DNA of 64,000 bases from Arion vulgaris (GCA_020796225.1 CM036767.1:15716427-15780426); one strand, 5' to 3'; positions 50,667 to 61,227 are shown, numbered from the stretch's first letter. The notes: generated by a model not told the origin, from the letters alone. Numbers and translations are program-made.

Positions 50667-50792
50667 AACAGAATTCTTCAAATCATATGTTATTTAAACT
50701 AAAAGCATTGACATAAATTCCATAAGACGGTCAACATACATTCCGAATGTAAACAGGTAACTCTCGTTACTGCATGTAGTACCGTTTTTTAG

Positions 50793-50990
50793 GACAGTGT
50801 AGGACAGGTGGGACGAGAGCCTGAGGAATGTAGTAGCCGCATGGTTAGTGCAGTTGCCAAGAAGCTGTTCAGGTTAGAATTTTTCGTTTATGTTCACAAC
50901 ATTTAAAAAATCCTTGGCCTTACCGTGAATCGAACACGGGTCTCCTGCATGGGAGCAGCGCTCTAATCCATTCGGCCAGACGCTGCTGGT
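50793..50990 (-). mobile_element. S7 SINE copy
   Basis: Minus S7: 'cagtgtaggacaggtgggac', 'tagtagccgcatggttagtg', head complement 'gaatcgaacacgggtctcct' and 'ccattcggccagacgctgct'. Confidence 0.85.
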
Positions 50991-51609
50991 AAAACAGGTA
51001 ACTATATGTAAATGGATTAGTGTCTGAAAGGAAGATTTGTAATCACAGAAACATGTACGTTAGGATGACGTAAAAGAAAGGGTCATACAGGTAAGTTAGA
51101 CGATAATTAACAAAGACGGTTTCCTCCTTCTTTTCTTTCCCGTTCTAGCGGCGTCTGTGTTCTTGGCCTTCTACCATATAGTGGTACATGTATAAGTGGT
51201 AGCATGTGGTTGCCAGTTTTTGCCTTTCTTTTCCTCCAATGTTTCATTTAGTTGACCCTGGTGGGAGTAAGATATTTCTGACATCATCATCCAACACTTG
51301 GCATCGGAAAATTTGCTGGATTACAGGTTTATGATCCAGTGTACACAGCTGGAAATTTTGGAGTGTGTTGTGATTGCATTCTGTTCATATGGTGGTTCAA
51401 GTGAAATGTGTTGTGTTTGAAACTGAAAAATGATGCTCCGGTCTCTCCTTGTAAGGTGGTGAATATTGTCATTGGTATTCAGCGTTGCCATGTGTCCGTT
51501 CACATCTCTTCCAGTAACATAACGGCCCATCTGACTGACCAAATATTTTTATCTGCTATTTTTTTTAAATGATTTATTATAATCCTGCGTTAACGAATTT
51601 TTGCTTTGA
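50991..51609. other. unassigned spacer
   Basis: No repeat or gene recognised. Confidence 0.35.
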
Positions 51610-52600
51610 ATGTTTATTCTTGTGTTGTTCCTTGTTTGTAGCTAACATGTCTGTTTTCCAACGTCTGTAGAAGAATGTGTAACATAATATGTTTATTCTT
51701 GTGTTGTTCCTTGTTTGTAGCTAACGTGCCTGTTTTAAACAACCTCGGAGAACTCTTAAATGAATTTCTTTTGCAGACGATCAGGCAATCATATCAACAA
51801 CAGAAGAACAACTACAACAACACATCAACAGACTCCAGTTAGCATGTAACGAATACAACATGAGAATTAACATCGACAAAACAGAAGTAATGACATTCGC
51901 CAGAGAGGAAAACACTACCAACATCTCCATCGATAATCACCTACTAAATCAAGTAAAAGATTTCACATACCTGGGGAGCATTTTTTCAGCAAATGGAAGA
52001 ATAACTAATGAAATTCAACACAGATGCAACAAAGTAAATCAAATGATAGGGCAAATGGCGCCAATTTTAAGATGCAAACACGTCACCATGAACACAAAAA
52101 AAGCAATGTTCAACACAATCTTTCTCCCCACATTATGTTACCAGTGCCAAACCTGGACGCTGACAACAAACGATAGAAGAAAACTAGTCACAACAGAGAT
52201 GAAGTGTCTACGCAGAATGCTGGGTGTAACAAGAAGAGACCGGTTGAGAAATGAAGACATCAGGAAAAAGTTGGTACAACATCAGTACTAGACTTCATCA
52301 AGAAACAACAAATTAAATGGTTCGGTCACGTAAGCAGATTACCATCAGACAGTGCACCCCAAAGAGCAATGCTGCTCCGATACAATGGGTACAAAGCAAA
52401 AGGCCGGCCACGCAAAGATGGACCTCAGAGATAACAGAGGCGACGAAAGAGACTATTTACGAAGCGCATACTAGGGCCCGTTTTAGAAATCTCTTCCTGA
52501 CCTGACGCTGTGAGGCATACAGGATTCGAGAAAGAAAGAAAGAAAGTGCCTGTTTTCCAACGTCTGTAGAAGAATGTGTAACATAATATGTTTATTCTAC
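51610..52600. repeat. 79-bp tandem repeat split by L-C2
   Basis: 'tgtttattcttgtgttgttc' at 51611 and 51690 defines a 79-bp unit with 'ccaacgtctgtagaagaatg'. The third unit resumes at 52546 after the LINE. Confidence 0.85.
51737..52545 (+). mobile_element. L-C2 LINE, 809 bp, with exact TSD
   Basis: 5'-truncated just before the RT box: 'DDQAIISTTEEQLQQHINRL', then NMRINIDKTEVMTFAREENT, VKDFTYLGSIFSANGRITNE, TLCYQCQTWTLTTNDRRKLV, LRRMLGVTRRDRLRNEDIRK. After a frameshift at about 52280: KQQIKWFGHVSRLPSDSAPQ and AKGRPRK. Ends with (GAAA)n. TSD gtgcctgtttt at 51726-51736 and 52546-52556 is exact, so this is a fairly recent insertion. Confidence 0.9.
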
Positions 52601-52659
52601 ACTTAATACATGTAAACGGGATTTGCAGGCAGAGATTAACGAGAGATGGAAGCGATGGA

Positions 52660-53215
52660 AAGAGCTGAGAGAGAGAGAGAGAGAGCGAGACAAAGGGAGA
52701 GTGAAAGATAGAGTGAACGAGAGAGAGAAAAAACAACACGACGGGGAGATAGAGAGAGGGAGAGGAAGAGAGAGAGAAAAATAGCAAGACAGAGAGAGTG
52801 AAAGATAGAGTGAACGAGAGAGAGAAAAAACAGCAAGACGGGGAGATAGAGAGAGGGAAAGAGAGAGGTAGAGAGAGAGACAAACAGCAAGACAGAGAGA
52901 GTGAAAGATAGAGTGAACGAGAGAGAGAAAAAACAGCAAGACGGGGAGATAGAGAGAGGGAAAGAGAGAGGTAGAGAGAGAGACAAACAGCAAGACAGAG
53001 AGAGTGAAAGACAGAGAGAGAGAGAAAAAAAACAGCAAGAAGGGGAGATAGAGAGAGGAAGAGAGCGAGAGGAAGAGAGAGACAGAGAGAAAGAAACAGC
53101 AAGACAGAGTGAAAGACAGAGAGAACGAGAGAGAGAAAAAACAGCAAGACGGGGAGACACAGAGAGGACGAGAGGGGAGAGAGGAAGAGAAAGAGAGAGA
53201 TAATACAACTGAAGT
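52660..53215. repeat. purine-rich GA array with ~120-bp sub-periodicity
   Basis: gagagag runs broken by recurring 'acagcaagacggggagatag' and 'agagtgaaagatagagtgaa'. Minus-strand Leu/Ser-rich frames up to 276 codons are artefacts. Confidence 0.93.
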
Positions 53216-53497
53216 TGAAAGGAAGCAAACTGAGATAGAGAGACTGGATACACATTAAGGAAACAATCGTCCAATATAACCAGACATATAATTGAGACTG
53301 GAACTATCATGGAAGAAAAGAGTGGAGAGCCTCTAGATCAAATAATAAAGAACGACAGAAAAATTATTCACGGATACCGCTGTATAAGTTGGAACAAAAA
53401 GTTATAGTAAGAACCCGTTAGATCATGTGGTATACTGAAGAAAAAATAGTATTTGGTGCCTTTCATTTCTTTGACAAATGACAAAAGTCGGATTTAA
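53216..53497. other. unassigned spacer
   Basis: No repeat or gene recognised. Confidence 0.35.
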
Positions 53498-53735
53498 AGG
53501 GATCTGCATGTGAAGGATTGACTTCACTGCACGGGCTTCTTTTCCCATATTACTTTGTCCCTATTCGTAGACATGGCACGTTACTTGTCGAGGGTATTGC
53601 ACGAAGTACGCACTCCCTAGCTCCAGCAACAATCCTAAAAGATATCCGGCCAAAAAGTCAACTCGTAAACGAATGATGCGGTTCATTCCGGATTCGACTT
53701 CACGATCTTCAGTACGCAATGTAAAACTGTCGTTT
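53498..53735 (-). mobile_element. S2 SINE copy, diverged
   Basis: Minus S2: 'gaaggattgacttcactgca', 'agctccagcaacaatcctaa', head complement 'tccggattcgacttcacgat'. Confidence 0.75.
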
Positions 53736-53969
53736 CACCTCATATACCTCTCATGGATGATGTAGTCAACATTCCACCGGCCGTCTTTCCTTTCCCGTGT
53801 TTCTTTGATACTCAAAAAGCTGTTGGACAGAATAGACCTAACGGCCTTCACTGTCGGAATAAGGAAATCTCACTCCATCTGGGAATGACGAAATCTGGAA
53901 CCACACACCTGAGAAGCAAATGCACTAAACTCTGCACTATCACGGTTCTCCGAACTTAATTGCACGTAC

Positions 53970-54225
53970 AAGCTAAAGTAAAGGAACCCATTTTCATACC
54001 ACGAGGTATAATGGGTAATAAAGGTAGTAGGTCCGTATTTTTCATTGACCTTCGACACAAGATGAGTGATGTGGTCAGCATCACGCCGGTCGCCTTTACT
54101 TCCAGTCTTTTTTCTGGTACCCAATTGAGGCTGGGTTAACCTGACAGCCGTTGCGGTTGGGAAAATATTCTACGCCCACTCAGTAATTGAACCCAGACCA
54201 CGCGCCCAAGAAGCGAATTCCCTAA
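53970..54225 (-). mobile_element. S3 SINE, complete
   Basis: Minus S3: 'aaaggaacccattttcatac', 'gtggtcagcatcacgccggt', 'ctggtacccaattgaggctg', and head complement 'cagtaattgaacccagacca' (B box ctgggttcaattac). Confidence 0.75.
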
Positions 54226-54239
54226 CAGCAACGTTACTT

Positions 54240-54490
54240 CTTCTTTTTCTTCACCATTCAACTCCCAGCGGAGCACAGGTCTTCAACAAACTTCTTTCAG
54301 CTCTTCCTCTTTCTTGCCATCCCTTCCAATTCTGTCCATGTTTTACCTATCCTTTTAATATCAGCCCCCAGCTCTCTTCTCCAGGTCTGTCTAGGCCTTC
54401 CTCTACTCCTCTTTCCATGCGGGTTCCAAAACAGTGCCAACAACGCTACTGCGTCTCTCTTAATTAGACATTCCATAATATCATTCATTG
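54240..54490 (-). mobile_element. L-E LINE C-terminus, best copy
   Basis: Minus frame from 54488: KRDAVALLALFWNPHGKR, SRGRPRQTWRRELGADIKRI, GKTWTELEGMARKRKSWKKF, then LCSAGS and end. Reference for the 78/98-bp monomers, which diverge from it at several residues. Confidence 0.8.
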
Positions 54491-54541
54491 AAATTCAGCA
54501 GTTGCAGTCCAATGTTCCATCAGAAACAAGAGGGTTGAGTA

Positions 54542-55243
54542 CTATAGTTCGTTCCAAAATTCGTGAACACACTAAGGTTTAATTTGTACGAAATCTACCT
54601 GATGCATAACAGTAATTTTTGCAGGCAGTCTTATATACCTCACGACCTTACGAATTCATGTTTAAGTAATTGGTAGGTAGCTTGATTTATGCACGGTGTG
54701 TTTTTTTTTTGTTACATAATTTTGTAAAAGCACAGCAAAATGATCATCAGAGTTTAGAATTTACAGTAATAAACAAAATGGTGGCGAATGTTTACAAAGG
54801 CGTATCCCTATCACATATTATATAAAGTAGTGTGACATAGTGAACAAATGATGACTTCCACTTCTATAAATGAAAATAAAGGGTGTGAGCATACGCCAAT
54901 GACAATCGTTCCGATACAGTGTGAAATCTTTAATTCCACGGGATTCTCGATTTTTACTTGCGCTGAATTGGATTGTGAAGCGAGTAAATGTGTAATTATT
55001 TTTTTTTTAAACTTTATCATACTGTTAAACTTCTACATGTATACAAAATCAACATCGCTGTTATTTTACTAATAACATATAAGTAAAATCTTACAGTACT
55101 ACAGGTTTGGGTGAGGAAAAAAAATACTTCATGAAGGTCGTCACTGGTATCTATATAAAAATGTAAAAATCAATAATTTCTGTCAAGTGGATGATTTTAT
55201 ATTGCTTGATAAAGATGTTCACGAATTTTGGAACGAACTATAG
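54542..55243. mobile_element. mariner-type non-autonomous element, 702 bp
   Basis: TIRs of at least 27 bp are exact (ctatagttcgttccaaaatt then cgtgaac at the left; the reverse complement at the right end). TA dinucleotides flank both ends (54540-54541 and 55244-55245), the Tc1/mariner TSD. The interior has frames of 69 and 74 codons only, with no transposase motif seen. Perfect TIRs imply a fairly young element. Confidence 0.88.
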
Positions 55244-55245
55244 TA

Positions 55246-55465
55246 GAAGATCAGTAGGGGGTAAGATCGCTTGAACATGATGTGCAGATTGAGTTTCAGA
55301 TTTGATGTAACTCCTAGCAGGGGTTCCCCATTGGCACTTACTAAAAGTCCCAGCATAAGAGTTGTTATATAATAGTTCCGGCGACGAATCCGATTATTCC
55401 TATAATCAAGAAAGTCGGTTATCCATTTGCAGATGTGTTAATTTGGAAATCAACAGTATTGATAT
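55246..55465. other. unassigned spacer
   Basis: No repeat or gene recognised. Confidence 0.35.
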
Positions 55466-55868
55466 CTGCATCATAGGTTCCCAAACTTGTTCGGATCACC
55501 GCCCACTTTGCAAGACATAAATGTTGTAATTCCCCCTCTCCCCGCCAACATTATAACAGTTTTCAGCATTCAAGCAGTTTGATATTTTCTACGTAAATAG
55601 CAACTAATGATACATTACTACTTATGTTGTTAAAGTATTGGAAAAAGTAGTGGTCAATATGTGCTTCATCCTGAATACAGTTATTCAATAGCAAAATCAC
55701 GAAAATAATTTATTTTTAAATATATATTATTAATTTCTGTTATAAAGAGCCACCGCCCCCTAGATCGCCTGAACGCCCCCAAATGCTTCGGAACCCACTA
55801 TCGCCCCCCTCCCTAGAAGGCGTCAACGCCCACTGGAGGACGGTACCGCCCACTTTGGGAACATGTGA
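55466..55868. mobile_element. TIR element (GTTCCCAAA type), fullest copy
   Basis: Left 'ggttcccaaacttgttcgg', right 'cgcccactttgggaac'. The interior has 'gttattcaatagcaaaatca' and several near-palindromic 'ggcggtaccgccc' blocks. No clear TSD found. Related to 6619-6792 and 7726-8106. Confidence 0.6.
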
Positions 55869-55907
55869 TCTACATGTTTGGTCATTTCATTCAGGGAGTA
55901 CTTAATC

Positions 55908-56225
55908 TGTTGGATGGATTAGCGTAGTGCGTGCAACGTTCACTTATCAAATCGGATACCGCCCATGTGATGCCGGGGTCAGGATACCGCCCATGTGATG
56001 CCGGAGTCAGCAAGGGAAGCCAAGAATAGTACCACTGCGACCTACAAGGCATGTCGTAAGAGGCGACTGGTGGAGCTTCCTAGTAAAAAAGCGTCGCAGA
56101 AATTGGATGTGCTGGCCTACTTGTAGGAGCATAACTGGCACAACTGCTCTTAGGCTCAGATCACATACAGATCACACATAGTGGTTAACAAGTGGTCGAT
56201 ATGGAGCGTACGAAGGAGAAGAAAA
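55908..56225 (+). mobile_element. S5 head joined to S4 body
   Basis: 55908-55955 carries the S5-type head 'ggattagcgtagtgcgtgca'. It continues into S4 through a duplicated 'ggataccgcccatgtgatgc' (55955, 55982), the core tgtcgtaagaggcgact at about 56050, 'gctggcctacttgtaggagc' and (GAA)n end. Either a head-body fusion or a nested insertion. Confidence 0.7.
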
Positions 56226-56679
56226 ACGGTCAATTTCAATGCCATCTACCCACCATTTTCTTGGTCTCCGTCAATCAAATTTAATGATTAATAATTTCAG
56301 TTGGTAAACAAAATTAATACAAAATAATGACTAATATATTTTTTTTAAATATCTAATATCCAACAGAGCTCCTTACAGAGCAACACAAGGAAATCATTAT
56401 ATTGGACTGACAATGTGGGGAAAGCACAATTAGTGCTAGCGAGGAAATGTCATTGAGTCTGCCATCCGTCTCGTGTTTGCCACAGCGTTGACAGATGTCA
56501 ACATGGCAAGGGACAATACTTTCGCATAATGACATATTATATAGAAGAACAATGAAGAGCAGTGGCCTGAAAAGTTCCTTTTTAAAATATTAAATCAAGG
56601 GTTGTTTTTTTTTTTGGAATGAATGAATATGTTGGAGTGACTGGTAATTTGATCCGGTATGTGTCAGATTGGGAGGGGG
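56226..56679. other. unassigned spacer
   Basis: No repeat or gene recognised. Confidence 0.35.
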
Positions 56680-57010
56680 TAGGGGATTAGCATAATGCAT
56701 AAGCGTTAGCATACGGACTCGGGACACAAGAGGGTTGTGGGTTCAATCTCAAATTCGACGTTCCACGCGTGAGGAAAGAGATTGGTGCTCCAACCTTCAT
56801 GCACACTAGGACCTACCAGGAAATGTGAAGTAACATGCACTGCATACCACTGGAAATTTGTGTTTAATGTGTCCCATTTAGGGGACGGATTAGCGTACAG
56901 TATAAACGTTCACCCGTCGACGCGGAAACAAGAGGGTTGTAGGTTCATCCCCCACATTCGGCGTTCCCCACTTGAGGAAAGGGATTGGTTCTCCTGCATA
57001 CCTTCTCTTC
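56680..57010 (+). mobile_element. two S5 SINEs in tandem
   Basis: Copy 1 at 56680-56850 ('ggattagcataatgcataag', 'gttgtgggttcaatctc', 'acacgcgtgaggaaagagat'-type body, 'tgaagtaacatgcactgca'); copy 2 at 56880-57010 ('ggattagcgtacagtataaa', 'gttgtaggttcatccccc'). Confidence 0.75.
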
Positions 57011-57064
57011 CGTCATTTACTTCTTTATAGAAGTGATATGTGGGGGAGGGGGGTGTATTGATCT

Positions 57065-57415
57065 TGTATGTGCTTATTCTAAGGCAAGCTGTAAGCTGTT
57101 AATCCTTTTCTTAAAGCTGTTCTTGATGTCGTAGATCCATCTTTTGCGTGGTCTTCCTCTTGCTCTGTACTCGTTACACGTTTTCAATGTGGCGCTCTTG
57201 TGTAATCGATACCCGGGCATTCTTGTCAGGTGTCCAAACCATTTAATCTGTTGTTCTTTTATGAATTGCATGACTGGTTTCACATCCAGTCTTCTTCTGA
57301 TTTCTTCATTTCTAATTTTGTCTCTTATTGTCATCTCAGATTATTTACTTTTGCATTTCATTTGTGTTGCAAATCAGATCTTCAATCGCCTGTCGGGCCT
57401 TCTATACACCAGGGC
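57065..57415 (-). mobile_element. L-H LINE ORF2 C-terminus
   Basis: Minus frame: MTIRDKIRNEEIRRRLDVKP, VMQFIKEQQIKWFGHLTRMP, ARGRPRKRWIYDIKNSFK. Upstream residues in another frame look like the post-RT box. Ends near the LQLALE codons. Confidence 0.8.
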
Positions 57416-57610
57416 ATAGAAATGTGAAGTGATAGGCACTTCATACCTCAAGATCTCGGCTGAGTGCTTACCGTGGCCCAAATTGAGGTGTAAAGAATAG
57501 AACTACTGTTACCTGCCACACATGTCGTAAGAGGCGACTAAGGAGGTTTAACGTGGGGCTAGCTATCCCACACCGTAAAAAAACACTAGATGACTACATA
57601 ACAGAGAGCC
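57416..57610 (+). mobile_element. S5 tail and S10 SINE
   Basis: 57416-57448 is an S5 tail ('gaagtgataggcacttcata'). 57450-57610 is S10: 'gttacctgccacacatgtcg', core tgtcgtaagaggcgact, 'gtggggctagctatcccaca', end 'aacactagatgactacataa'. Confidence 0.65.
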
Positions 57611-57934
57611 AACGGAGTAAACGCTGGCTGAAACCGGACACATCACCGAAGGATAAGCACCAGAGCTCCAAATGGTGCTGAAATTGTGACGTAAAACATA
57701 CTAATGCTAAGGCTGCATGAATCAGATTTCCATATGAATAGAATTTATGGGGAAATCTGGTACATCGGTCTGGGCGTGATCGAGAGAGAGAGAGAGATCT
57801 GAAAAGACTACGGGAAAATGTATTATGTATCAGATTTAGTTGCAAACATTACGGAGTCATAGCTACATTAGAAAGTAACCAAGCATAGAATGAACAGAAT
57901 TCAACCACAACACACTCCATCGCAGTGCTTTGCA
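57611..57934. other. unassigned spacer
   Basis: (GA)n at 57780-57797; otherwise nothing recognised. Confidence 0.35.
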
Positions 57935-58185
57935 TGGGAAGCGGCTGTCCAGCCTGCTCTTTTTGATCTTGAACTGCCAAGAGTTCTTTTACGTGCGCGA
58001 ATTGAACACGGGTCCTTCGTTTTCATCTTATGTCTCCGATAGGACTAGGAACTCGATCGTACCTACACTGAGATCAGGGATATCTGGAAAAATATCTCAA
58101 TAGCTCCACGAGTGAGCGAACCGATTACCTTGAGAACGAGAGGCAAGCAGTTAGACCTACTGTACCGCTGTAACCTCATATGTGA
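57935..58185 (-). mobile_element. S8 SINE, 5' half
   Basis: Minus S8: 'cggctgtccagcctgctctt', 'gttcttttacgtgcgcgaat', 'ctacactgagatcagggata', head complement 'cgagtgagcgaaccgattac'. The 3' tail is absent. Confidence 0.75.
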
Positions 58186-58585
58186 CCAAGTGCGTGGGTG
58201 CTAAGTGGGCGAGAAGCGCACAAGTGAGAAACACGCTCATTAAATATCAACATTTTCACCTTCGTCTAGGGAGCGCAAGACCTCACACAACAAGATAAGA
58301 TGGTGACTAGAATAGAACCATCCATCACCCTCCATTCATACACACAGAAGCGCGCACAAAAACAGATAAAATAGTGACAGAATGATTGAAGGCGGTGCGC
58401 TCTGACGCAAATACACGCGCGTATGCACATACACACAGACACATGCCAACCACACACAGGCAAAGATGGAAACAGGAAGCAGAAATATAACGAGCGAGGA
58501 GGGATTTGTGGTTATTGGAAATAATGAGTCTATGTTGGGATTGGTTTTTTTTTTACTCTTGTTACTGACACTTGTTAAGGCACCC
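58186..58585. other. unassigned spacer
   Basis: CA-rich stretches, no repeat family or gene recognised. Confidence 0.35.
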
Positions 58586-58589
58586 AAAA

Positions 58590-59065
58590 ATTTCACAAGA
58601 AGCTAAGCAACAGATGATCAACAGCATTTTATACCTACTTTGTGTTACCAGAGCCAAACATGGACGTTGAGCAAAGCGCAGTCACAAAAATAACTACATG
58701 TGAAATGTGTTGCCTGCGAAAAGTTACCAACAACACCAGATAGGACAGAGTCACCAACATCAGCATAAGAAAGAAAGTTGGCACAGAACCTTGCTTGAAT
58801 TACATTGAGAAACAAAGAATGAAGTGGTTTGGCCACTTAATAAGAATGCATCCAAACTCCACAGTATGTAGAGTTTTCTACAACAGAATATCAGGAAAGA
58901 AGGCGAGAGGAAGACCACGAAAAAGATGGTTAGATGGCATAGCAGAATCCTGTGAAAGAGTAAAAATAACAATCACCCAAGCCACCAGAACAGCACAAGA
59001 CAAAAACAGAAAACCACGACACTGGGCAACAACCCGGTAACAGTGTGACGACAAAAAAAGAAGAA
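58590..59065 (+). mobile_element. L-H LINE ORF2 C-terminus, longest frame
   Basis: 58640-58740: the YQSQTWTL box and 'cacatgtgaaatgtgttgcc' in broken frames; from 58795: NYIEKQRMKWFGHLIRMHPN, KKARGRPRKRWLDGIAESCE, QATRTAQDKNRKPRHWATTR stop, then an AAGAAGAAGAAG tail. RT lost. Matches 48046-48350. Confidence 0.82.
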
Positions 59066-59099
59066 GAAGACTGGCACTTGTAAACAAATATTAATCAAG

Positions 59100-59345
59100 T
59101 GCCGTGTCGGTTGGTGTATGCGATCATGTCTCTCCACATCTGTCTGTCTAGTACAATCCATCAACTCCGTCACCGAACCATTGCCGAACCACGATTTCAA
59201 GTCGTCCGGAATGTTGTCCCTTTGTCTCCCTCTATCTCTCTTTCCCTGTATTTTGCCTGTTGTAACCAAACGTTTTAAACTGCCCGTTCTAATTATATGT
59301 AAAAACAAAACCTTGATTGTCTGCTTCTTATTCGATTGATTAGAT
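59100..59345 (-). mobile_element. L-D LINE C-terminus
   Basis: Minus frame: MFLHIIRTGSLKRLVTTGKI, QGKRDRGRQRDNIPDDLKSW, FGNGSVTELMDCTRQTDVER. The 5' part is missing. Diverged from other L-D copies. Confidence 0.7.
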
Positions 59346-59614
59346 TTCGATATGAATTTGTCTCAGACAAGATCTCTCATTGGTCTTTCTAGCTGTCCAT
59401 GGAACCTTCAACATTTTTCTGAGAAACCACATTTATGTGGATTTCACTGTTCTTACCATTTATGCCGCATTTATAAACACATATACCGCATCGAATTAAC
59501 AAGAAATAGAGATTAAATATACACCAAGTACCCTTCTATAGCATTTCCTTTCAAATGCATTAATGATTTTCTCCGATGCTTTGTCAATGGACCTTGGTAT
59601 CATTTTTTAAAGGG

Positions 59615-60365
59615 TGAACCACAGAGATAACAGAGGCGACGAAAAACACTATTTATGAAGTGTACACAAAACACTATTTATGAAGTGTACACTAAAGCCT
59701 TAGCTAAGACTAGTGCAGCAGTTTAAATATTTCGGAGTCCTGGTAACATCAGATGGCAGATGCTGATCAGTAATAAACAGCAGAATAGAGCAAGCGAAAA
59801 CATCGTTTATGAAAATGAGAAGCATCATATGCAACAAGTCCTTGTCAGTTGAGGTTAGAATGCGAATTATTCAGTGCTACATAGAACCAATACTGACATA
59901 CGGATGCGAGTCATGGACAATAAACAAACATATCGAAAAATCTCTGGAGGCCACAGAGATGTGGTTTTACAGAAGAACGATGAGAATCCCATGGACTGCA
60001 AAAATGACTAATGTTGAGGTGTTGAATGAGGTCAACAAGACACAGAGAAAACTTATTATCAATATAAGAAAGAGGCAGTCATCATTTTTCGGACATGTGA
60101 TGAGGAGGAGAGGTTTAGAACACATTGTAACAACTGGTAAAATCGAGGGTAGACGAGACAAAGGTAGACAGAGAGAAAATGTTGGAAAGCCTGACCTCAT
60201 AGCACAGTAGAGCGTCAACATCTGAATTGATATCAAACACCAAAGATAGAGATTTGTGGAGATCCATGATCGCCTGCGCCTGCACCTGATGATGATGACA
60301 CTAAAGCCCGTTCTAGAAATCTCTTCTTATCCTGACGCTATGTTTCAAAACAGGATTTAAAAATA
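59615..60365 (+). mobile_element. L-C2 LINE tail, split by L-D
   Basis: Left piece 59615-59699 ('ccacagagataacagaggcg', with a 24-bp duplication of aacactatttatgaagtgta), right piece 60298-60365 ('agaaatctcttcttatcctg'). Together they form the last ~150 bp of L-C2. Confidence 0.78.
59700..60297 (+). mobile_element. L-D LINE inserted in L-C2, with TSD
   Basis: VQQFKYFGVLVTSDGRC start, then a 133-codon frame: MKMRSIICNKSLSVEVRMRI, CYIEPILTYGCESWTINKHI, EATEMWFYRRTMRIPWTAKM, SSFFGHVMRRRGLEHIVTTG, GRRDKGRQREN. Ends in (GAT)n at 60287-60297. 11-bp TSD acactaaagcc at 59689-59699 and 60298-60308. Best L-D copy; RT absent. Confidence 0.9.
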
Positions 60366-60379
60366 GAAGAAAGAAAGAA

Positions 60380-60905
60380 GTACACACACAAAAGAAATAC
60401 AAACCCAAACATTGGTTGTATTTTTGTTTGTTTTTTAAATACACAAATACACATAGACTAACACCATTTCCTACAGAGAATGCGGTACAAGTTGCCAACT
60501 ATCTCTTGGACTAATGCCACTGAGAACTTGGATGAACATAGCAACAGAATTTGCATCGACGGCAACACATATGCGATTGAAACAATGCAGATCTTAGCTT
60601 AAGGAATGTAACTGGTGAAGATTAGTATAGTTTTTGTAAGAATCGGTCGTTACGGCAGTGTTGGAATTATCAAGTCAAAGCGCAACAGCTTGAGAATAGT
60701 AATTTTTTTTAAATCGTTATGCGGGACTGATCGTTATGTAGTCGTTTTGTGAAATTACGACACAAGAATATGTTATTATGTGAAAGTCAAGCTACGGCGC
60801 CTCGGCTAAAACATGTCGTTTATACAACGCTTGTCAATTATTGGTATATTTGGTATTATCAAAGTAACCTCTAACTCGGCGTAAGGCTAGCCTGAAGGAG
60901 TAAGG
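60380..60905. other. unassigned spacer
   Basis: AT-rich, no repeat or gene recognised. Confidence 0.35.
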
Positions 60906-60913
60906 CTCTACGC

Positions 60914-61219
60914 CAGTGTTTCCAAAAGGTGGGACAAACGCACAACAGGGGGGCCGCAAGTTGATTATTCAGATGGACAATTTGTCAATTGGGCAAATTT
61001 TTTTTTTTCGGTGGAATAAATGTGTCATATATTTGAATATGTATTTTTTAGTCGACGTTTACTCCACTTCAGAATAAATTAATTTTCAAACATATTTTAC
61101 CACATACTTGAACAATTCATATTTTAAATATTACAAATGATCTCAATGTTACATAGAGGGCATACGAATTTTAGAAAGGGTTAGGTTTGGCATGGCACAA
61201 ACAAGTTTGGGAGACACTG
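60914..61219. mobile_element. hAT-type non-autonomous element, 306 bp
   Basis: Ends cagtgtttccaaa and tttgggagacactg are inverted repeats. Perfect 8-bp TSD ctctacgc at 60906-60913 and 61220-61227. Interior AT-rich, no coding. Distinct from hAT-M1 by sequence. Confidence 0.93.
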
Positions 61220-61227
61220 CTCTACGC

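Noticed and set aside
52425..53255. 276-codon Leu/Ser-rich minus-strand frame (membrane protein?)
   Set aside because: It is the translation of a GA-rich purine tract; the same tract is open in several frames.
54848..55072. 74-codon frame inside the mariner-type element as a transposase remnant
   Set aside because: No DD(E/D) spacing or helix-turn-helix recognised; length far too short.
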